From: Roseomonas aeriglobus
GTDB taxonomy: Bacteria; Pseudomonadota; Alphaproteobacteria; Sphingomonadales; Sphingomonadaceae
DNA: 64,000 nt
Direction: 5' to 3'
NCBI GenBank assembly: GCA_016937575.1
Contig: JAFHKN010000002.1
Span: 2,790,001-2,854,000, forward strand
Made by a program: the position numbers and the translations under genes
The notes under the pieces: model-generated
The model's input: the letters and a program-made list of their open reading frames with translations, nothing else
What the model was told of the DNA's origin: nothing
Databases searched by the model: none
Shown here: positions 58,485 to 64,000 of the stretch, in pieces
Layout of the letters: the number at the start of each line of letters is the position of its first letter
How positions within the stretch are numbered: the first letter of the stretch is position 1

Positions 58485-59915
58485 TTGAACGACACCGGCG
58501 GTAACGGAGAAGGGGTCAGGCTGGCAAAATCGTCGCCCGGCGCCATTGCCGGCTTGTCCGCCACCATCTTCCTGTCGTCTCTGGGCGGCAGCGTGGCGAA
58601 TGTCGGCTTGCCGACACTGTCGCGCGCGTTCGCGATCAGCTTCCCGCAGGCGCAGTGGATCGTGATCGCCTATTTCCTCGCGGTTATCAGTCTGATCGTA
58701 AATGCCGGCCGCCTCGCCGACAGCGTCGGCCGGCAGCGCCTCATTCTCGCCGGTCTGGCACTGTTCGGCCTGGCTTCGATAGGCGCGGGCGCGGCATCGA
58801 GTTTTTGGTTCCTGATCGCGGCGCGGGCGCTGCAAGGCGTGGGCGGCGCGATCATGCTGGTGCTGGCGTTCGCGCTGGTTTGCGACATCGTGCGCCCTGA
58901 ACGACTTGGCAGTGCGCTGGGCTTGCTGGCCGCGATGTCGGGCTTGGGAACTGCCGCCGGGCCGTCGTTGGGCGGGCTGCTGATCGCGGTGTCGGGCTGG
59001 CGCGCGCTATTCCTCGTCAACGTGCCGGTCTGCATCGCGATCGCCTGGATGATTTATCGCTCCGTACCCCGAACGCTCCATCCCGAAGCCACACCGTGGC
59101 GCCCTGATTGGGCCGGCACCGCTCTGCTCATCTCGGCGCTGTGCGCCTATTGCTATGCCGCCACGCCCGCGAGTGGGCACTTCGCCACCGGCAACGCCAT
59201 CGCGCTGACGCTCGCAGTGGCCGCCGCGGCAGCGTTCATACTCGTCGAGCGACGTGTCGCCGATCCCCTGCTGCGGCTGGGGATGTTCCGCGACGTGGTC
59301 CTGTGCGGCAACCTGGCAATGAGCGTGATCGGCTCGGCCGTGATCATGGCGACGCTGGTCGTCGGCCCTTTCTATCTGGTCGAGGGTTTGCGTATGAAGC
59401 CCGTTCAGGCGGGGCTGATACTCTCCGCCGGGCCGGTGATCTCGGTCATCGCAGGCGTACCGATCGGTCGGCTGGTGGACCGGCTGGGCATAGCCGCCAT
59501 GAGCATGTCCGGACTGGTGATCATGGGAGCGGGAACGATGGCGCTGGCGCTCGGCGAGGGGATCGTCGGACTCCCACGCTTCGTCGGCGCGATGATCGCG
59601 GTGATGGGCGGCTATGGCGCGTTCCAGATCGCCAACAATGCTGCGGTGATGGCAAAATCATCGTCCGGGACACGCGGCAACTTCGCCGGGATGATCAACT
59701 TGTCGCGCAATATCGGACTGGTGACCGGCGCATCCGTGATGGCCTCGATCTTTTCCGCCACCGCACACGACCAAACTTCGACCGGACTCGCCGCGGCGCA
59801 CGGCCTCCGGGCCACCTTCGCAGTAGCCGCCGGCATGGCTGCGGTTGCCGTTGCGATCGGCTTGTCGAGCGGGGCGATCGCGTTCGTGCGCCGCAATGCG
59901 AAACCCGGCGGCTGA
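58485..59915 (+). CDS. DHA2-type MFS transporter
   Basis: A 476-aa, 14-helix major facilitator of the EmrB/QacA (DHA2) branch. It has FLSSLGGSVANVGLPTLSRA in helix 1, GRLADSVGRQRLILAG (motif A), RALQGVGGAIMLVLAFALV (motif B with the functional Arg) and GLLAAMSGLGTAAGPSLGG (antiporter motif C). It most likely exports substrate or a toxic intermediate. TTG start at 58485 after GACGGAGGACGAGA. It is divergent from the dioxygenase operon over a shared operator. Confidence 0.9.
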   Translation: MNDTGGNGEGVRLAKSSPGAIAGLSATIFLSSLGGSVANVGLPTLSRAFAISFPQAQWIVIAYFLAVISLIVNAGRLADSVGRQRLILAGLALFGLASIGAGAASSFWFLIAARALQGVGGAIMLVLAFALVCDIVRPERLGSALGLLAAMSGLGTAAGPSLGGLLIAVSGWRALFLVNVPVCIAIAWMIYRSVPRTLHPEATPWRPDWAGTALLISALCAYCYAATPASGHFATGNAIALTLAVAAAAAFILVERRVADPLLRLGMFRDVVLCGNLAMSVIGSAVIMATLVVGPFYLVEGLRMKPVQAGLILSAGPVISVIAGVPIGRLVDRLGIAAMSMSGLVIMGAGTMALALGEGIVGLPRFVGAMIAVMGGYGAFQIANNAAVMAKSSSGTRGNFAGMINLSRNIGLVTGASVMASIFSATAHDQTSTGLAAAHGLRATFAVAAGMAAVAVAIGLSSGAIAFVRRNAKPGG

Positions 59916-59973
59916 CGGCAAATTTCCGGTCGCGCTTCTAGAAAGGTTGACGCAACCGACCAGCCGTATAGAA

Positions 59974-59987
59974 ATGGACACGTCCAT
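59974..59987. promoter_or_regulatory. Operator upstream of the aldehyde dehydrogenase
   Basis: ATGGACACGTCCAT, a full match to ATGGAC-NN-GTCCAT, 43 bp before the aldehyde dehydrogenase start and 59 bp after the MFS stop. Another ACTGGACG half-site follows near 59991. It indicates a separately regulated promoter for the dehydrogenase. Confidence 0.75.
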
Positions 59988-60029
59988 AAAACTGGACGCC
60001 TTGCACGCCCCATAAGCTGGAGAGAACCA

Positions 60030-61487
60030 ATGAAGCCGGTAACGACGGCGTCGCGCATGTTGATCGGCGGCGATCTGGTGGCGAGCGAAAGCGGCGGCTG
60101 GATCGATTCGATCGATCCCGCGACCGAAGAAGTGATCGGACGCATTCCGGCCGGCAATGCACGCGATGTGGCGCGTGCGGTGGACGCCGCAGATCGCTCG
60201 TGGGAGGCGTGGAACGGCATCGGCGTCGCCGCGCGTGCCGAGGCGCTTCGCGCGTTCGGGCGCAAGATCCTCGAGCGTGCCGACGAGCTGCTCGAGGTCG
60301 AGGTCCGCGATACCGGCAACACGATCGCGCCGATGCGCGGCGACGTGCGCACCGGCGTGGAAGGGATCAACTATTATGCCGGCCTGGCTTATGAGCTGAA
60401 GGGAGAAACCATTCCCGCGACGCCGGGCAATCTCCACTTCACGGTGCGCGAGCCCTATGGCGTGGTGGCTCGCATTGTCCCCTTCAACCATCCGGTGATG
60501 TTCTCCACTGCGCGCACCGCGGCCGCGCTGATGGCCGGCAATTCGGTAGTGGTGAAGCCGCCCGAGACGAGCTCGCTTTCTGCGCTGATCCTTTCGGAGG
60601 TCGCGCGCGATGCGCTGCCGCCAGGCGTGTTCAACATCGTCACCGGCACCGGTGCCGGCGCCGGCGCGCCGCTGGTGCGCCATCCCGGCGTCAAGCGCAT
60701 CGCGTTCATCGGATCGGTCGAGACGGGTATGGCCATTCAGCGCATGGCGGCGGAGAGCGCGGTCAAGCACGTCACTCTGGAGCTGGGTGGCAAGAACCCG
60801 CTAATCGCCTTTCCCGACGTGGATCCCGCAATCGTGATCGACGCGGCGATCGCCGGCATGAACTTCTCGTGGCAGGGCCAGTCGTGCGGATCGACCAGCA
60901 GGCTGCTGCTTCACGACTCGATCCACGACGAAGTCGTCGCCGGGCTCACCGAGCGCATCCGCGCGATACGGGTGGGCGATCCGATGGACCCGTCCAGCCA
61001 GATGGGTGCGATCAACTCGAAAGCCCAGCATGACAAAGTTTTGCGCCATATCGCCGCCGCGCGTGAGGATGGTGCGCGACTGCTGGCCGGCGGCGGCCGG
61101 CCTGAAGGGGAGCAATTCCGTAAGGGCTTTTGGATCGAGCCAACGCTGTTCGGCGATGTCGAGCAATCGATGCGGATTGCCCAGCAGGAAGTGTTCGGCC
61201 CGGTTCTGTCGGTGATGAGATGGTCGACCCTCGACCAGGCGATCGCGATCGCCAACGCGACCGACCTCGGCCTGACCGCGTCGATCTATGCCAACAATGT
61301 CGACGACGCTTTCGCCGCGGCGCGAAGGGTGCGCTCCGGCTATGTGTGGATCAACAGCGTCGGACCGCATTACCCGGCAATGCCCTATGGCGGAATGAAG
61401 AACAGCGGAACCGGACGCGAGGAAGGCATAGAGGAAATGCTGAGCTACACCGAGCAGAAGGCCTATAATTTGGCGATGCGGATATAA
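60030..61487 (+). CDS. Aldehyde dehydrogenase, probably aromatic or semialdehyde
   Basis: A 485-aa NAD+-dependent aldehyde dehydrogenase. Catalytic Glu251 lies in TLELGGKNPLI and Cys286 in GQSCGSTSR. The cofactor loop FNHPVMFSTARTAAALMAGN and the C-terminal PYGGMKNSGTGREEGIEEM are normal. It resembles betaine- and benzaldehyde-dehydrogenase groups. With a NahE-like aldolase in the same regulon, the aldehyde released there (salicylaldehyde-like) is a plausible substrate. TGGAGAGAACC precedes the ATG, and an operator lies just upstream. Confidence 0.9.
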   Translation: MKPVTTASRMLIGGDLVASESGGWIDSIDPATEEVIGRIPAGNARDVARAVDAADRSWEAWNGIGVAARAEALRAFGRKILERADELLEVEVRDTGNTIAPMRGDVRTGVEGINYYAGLAYELKGETIPATPGNLHFTVREPYGVVARIVPFNHPVMFSTARTAAALMAGNSVVVKPPETSSLSALILSEVARDALPPGVFNIVTGTGAGAGAPLVRHPGVKRIAFIGSVETGMAIQRMAAESAVKHVTLELGGKNPLIAFPDVDPAIVIDAAIAGMNFSWQGQSCGSTSRLLLHDSIHDEVVAGLTERIRAIRVGDPMDPSSQMGAINSKAQHDKVLRHIAAAREDGARLLAGGGRPEGEQFRKGFWIEPTLFGDVEQSMRIAQQEVFGPVLSVMRWSTLDQAIAIANATDLGLTASIYANNVDDAFAAARRVRSGYVWINSVGPHYPAMPYGGMKNSGTGREEGIEEMLSYTEQKAYNLAMRI

Positions 61488-62352
61488 GCCTTGATCGGCT
61501 GCCCGGCAACAGCGGGCGAGGCGAACGGCCCGTCCTCCAATGGGGGTCCGACCGGTGTCAGGAATGGCTTGACCGTTGATCGATGCGAAGGAAACCGGTC
61601 CTGGCTGGTCGGCGGTACGGGACGTTCAGTCGTGAGAGGGTTGGTCTGCTGGCGCGCTTTGTCCGAATAGGCTTGCGAGGGCGTGATCATTCAGTGTGAG
61701 CGGGAAATCTTCTGGAGCTCATCCGACATACAGATCTTCGGCAGGGTACCGCATCGGCTCGGACAAAGCGAATCCCGCCGTCGCTCGGGCTTTACCATAG
61801 CTCGCTTATGGCAGTAGGTCGCGACGGCCTTCAACCGATGCAAGTGGTAATTAAAACTGCTTCTGGTGAAGAACCTGCCGTGGAACAGGTCGCTTGGGAA
61901 CTATCGTAAAGTCCCCAAACTCAGCCGTTCCTTACGCTGGAATCGAGAAGATGAACAAACCACGGTTTTCGGGGCCGAATGCCGGTCGTTCGAGCGACCG
62001 AGTTTGGGGCGCAAACCCGACCGGCTGATTTGCGTGAGCCAAATGGCGGATTCCAGCGAGAGCCGCCGCTCACAGCAACGACGCTGAGTGTCTTGAGCTA
62101 GTCGACACCTGCCGAACGCAGACCACGTATGGCCGTTCAAGAGGTGTTTTTTGGTTCGCGGAAGCAGCCGCATACCATGCGGCCACGCATCGACACGCTG
62201 ATGCAAATAAACCTTCGAAGATCACTGCGACGGCCTGTCGTATGTCTGGTGACTGCCTCCGCCCTCAGTCACCTCTTGAACAAATCTAGAACGTCCAACA
62301 ATATGGCTATCGGACCATCCTCCAGATGAGATGGCTATTGGGCGAACGAACG
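61488..62352. other. 865-bp region without a credible gene
   Basis: The short frames in it have poor composition and no ribosome binding sites. GCCCG..CGGGC at 61501-61517 is a weak hairpin after the dehydrogenase stop. The stretch near 61970-62090 looks like decayed intergenic DNA. It separates the catabolic cluster from a defence-type nuclease gene. Confidence 0.4.
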
Positions 62353-64000
62353 ATGCGGCTGCTGCGATACAGAGTGACGAACTTCCGGTCCGTCGAGGAC
62401 AGCGGCTGGATCGACGCCGACGACGTGACGGCGCTCATCGGTGTCAACGAGTCCGGCAAGTCCAACCTTCTCCTCCCGCTGTGGAAGCTGAAGCCCGCCC
62501 GCGAGGGCGAGATCCGGCCGACGTCCGACTATCCGAAGACGATGTTCGCCGAAATTCGCGAGAACCCCGCACGCTTCCGCTTCATCTCCGCCGAGTTCGC
62601 CACCGGCTCGCTCGGCCCGCGCATCGCCACGCTGGCGGGCATCAGCCCGGAGGAGGCAGATGTCGTCCGCGTCGACCGCTACTTCAACGGCGGCTACATC
62701 CTTAGCTTCCCCGGTCACGAGCACATCACGACCGCGCCAGCGAAGGACGTCGCGGCGATCCTCCAGGCGGCTACAACCGAGATCAGCGGGATGCCCGCGC
62801 TCGCCAAAGAAGAGACTCAGAAGGCCGAGCTCATCTCGGGACTCCAGTCGGCTACGCTCGAACTCTCCGAGGCTCCGATGCCGGCCGACGCGCTTGCAAC
62901 GCTTGCCGAAGCACTCCGCGCCCTGGCCCCGTCAGCGCCCGCGAAGACCAGCAGCATCTTCCCGCGGCTCGAGGCACTGGCCGCCAGCATAGAGGAGCTT
63001 CAGGCCCGCGTGTCGGCACCGGACCCGGGTGCGATCGAGGCGGTCCGAACCGCCATCCTGAAGCGCGTGCCGCGCTTCGTCTATTATTCGAACTACGGCA
63101 ATCTCGACTCGGAGATCTACCTGCCTCACGTCGTGGACAACCTCGAACGGGAGGATCTCGGCGAGAAGGAGGCGGCCAAGGCGCGCACGCTGCGCGTGCT
63201 GTTCAGCTTCGTGCGGCTCGAACCAAGTGAGATCCTAGAGCTCGGCAAGGACGAGACGCCCACCAACTCACGTCGGCCCACGGAGGCTGAGATCGCCGAG
63301 GTCGCCGAACGGAAGCGCGAGCGCTCCATCCTGCTCCAGTCGGCGGGAACAACGCTCACCTCGCGCTTCAAGGACTGGTGGAAGCAGGGCGACTACCGCT
63401 TCCGCTTCGAGGCGGACGGCAACCATTTCCGCATCTGGGTCGCCGACGACCGCCGGCCGGCCGAGGTCGAACTCGAGGGCCGCAGCACCGGCCTCCAGTG
63501 GTTCCTCAGCTTCTACCTCGTCTTCCTCGTCGAGAGCGGCGGAGAGGGCGAGCACGAGAACGCGATCCTGCTGCTCGACGAGCCCGGCCTCTCGCTGCAC
63601 CCGCTGGCGCAATACGACCTGTCCAAGTTCTTCGACAACTTGGCCACCACAAACCAGCTCATCTTCACCACCCACTCGCCCTTCCTGGTCCATGCCGACC
63701 GGCTGGACCGCGCCCGCAAGGTCTACGTGGACGAGAAGGGCACGACGAAGGCCACGTCCGACCTGCGCAAGGGCGCGGAGCTCCAGCCCGGTGCCGCCTA
63801 CGCCGTGCACTCGGCTCTCGGGCTTAGCGTCGCCGACAGCCTGATGCTCGGCTGCCAGCCCGTTATCGTCGAGGGAAGCTCGGACCAGCACTACCTTACC
63901 GCGATCAAGACCGTGCTCGTCGCCTCCGGCCGCCTGAAGCCGGTGCGGGAGTTCGTGTTCCCACCGGCAGGCGGGACCAAGAACACCCGCATGGTCGCAA
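62353..64000 (+). CDS. OLD-family ATP-dependent endonuclease, N-terminal part (runs off the window)
   Basis: 549 residues are visible and the frame is still open at the right edge. The N-terminus MRLLRYRVTNFRSVEDSGW and Walker A GVNESGKSNL (about residues 31-40) are those of RecF/OLD-type ABC ATPases. A helical insertion (about 140-260) separates this from the signature region GRSTGLQWF near 377, Walker B ILLLDEPGLSLHP near 405 and the switch HSP in FTTHSPFLV. Near residue 507, QPVIVEGSSDQHYLTAI begins a TOPRIM nuclease domain. Such proteins occur in phage defence (OLD, Gabija GajA, PARIS-like). A partner gene may follow outside. An in-frame ATG at 62326 is a less likely start. Confidence 0.88.
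   Translation, partial: MRLLRYRVTNFRSVEDSGWIDADDVTALIGVNESGKSNLLLPLWKLKPAREGEIRPTSDYPKTMFAEIRENPARFRFISAEFATGSLGPRIATLAGISPEEADVVRVDRYFNGGYILSFPGHEHITTAPAKDVAAILQAATTEISGMPALAKEETQKAELISGLQSATLELSEAPMPADALATLAEALRALAPSAPAKTSSIFPRLEALAASIEELQARVSAPDPGAIEAVRTAILKRVPRFVYYSNYGNLDSEIYLPHVVDNLEREDLGEKEAAKARTLRVLFSFVRLEPSEILELGKDETPTNSRRPTEAEIAEVAERKRERSILLQSAGTTLTSRFKDWWKQGDYRFRFEADGNHFRIWVADDRRPAEVELEGRSTGLQWFLSFYLVFLVESGGEGEHENAILLLDEPGLSLHPLAQYDLSKFFDNLATTNQLIFTTHSPFLVHADRLDRARKVYVDEKGTTKATSDLRKGAELQPGAAYAVHSALGLSVADSLMLGCQPVIVEGSSDQHYLTAIKTVLVASGRLKPVREFVFPPAGGTKNTRMVA

Overview
The window reads as chromosome of a high-GC alphaproteobacterium, most likely a sphingomonad (Sphingomonas or a close relative). 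The basis is the character of GyrB, UvrA, SdhCDA, the HPF/RaiA protein and a TonB-dependent receptor. Further support comes from an alphaproteobacterial-type SOS box (GAAC-N7-GAAC) in front of uvrA and short interspersed repeats typical of sphingomonad genomes. This assignment rests on recognition, not on a database search.

Left part (1-34,013) is mostly core genome: an MFS transporter (partial), a small proline-rich protein, a secreted RTX-type M10 metalloprotease, uvrA, sdhCDA, an OmpA-family protein, gyrB, a DUF885 peptidase, an HPF-like protein and an SLC13 transporter. A tightly overlapping operon (22,964-31,516) follows, encoding a haem-copper oxidase (CtaG, CoxB, fused CtaD-CtaE), a patatin-like lipase and a membrane PQQ dehydrogenase; then an M48 peptidase. 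Two patches interrupt the core. One is an AT-richer three-gene cassette directly behind uvrA (nucleotidyltransferase-like protein, 65-aa protein, SIR2-domain protein), a plausible anti-phage or toxin-antitoxin module. The other is a repeat-rich zone (8,955-11,340) around a terminase-small-subunit-like gene, which separates sdhA from whatever lies beyond; no sdhB is present.

At 34,014-34,035 there is a 22-bp minus-strand match to the 3' end, with CCA, of an alphaproteobacterial initiator tRNA-Met. It looks like the distal attachment-site copy of an integrated element, and its orientation puts the element to the right. Everything to the right is accessory: an unrecognised four-gene operon (one protein with an HUH-like histidine motif) divergent from a coiled-coil protein across a hairpin-rich spacer, a 23-kb aromatic catabolic region, and an OLD-family ATPase/nuclease running off the right edge.

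The catabolic region has two halves. The lower half (38,939-45,635, minus strand, divergent from a LysR gene) encodes a cupin ring-cleavage-type dioxygenase, an HpaH-like hydratase, an HpaI-like aldolase, a semialdehyde dehydrogenase, a phthalate-dioxygenase-type reductase and two accessory enzymes. These fit ring cleavage to a seven-carbon diacid and then to pyruvate plus succinate. The upper half (46,725-61,487) encodes a TonB receptor, an extradiol (VOC) dioxygenase, a TetR regulator, two MFS transporters, a NahE-like hydratase-aldolase, 4,5-dihydroxyphthalate dehydrogenase- and decarboxylase-like proteins, a Rieske dioxygenase (alpha and beta) and an aldehyde dehydrogenase. A shared operator, ATGGAC-NN-GTCCAT, lies in front of four of its transcription units. 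Together these suggest an unusual route for a carboxylated, probably bicyclic, aromatic compound, with naphthalene-style side-ring cleavage combined with phthalate-style dehydrogenation and decarboxylation.
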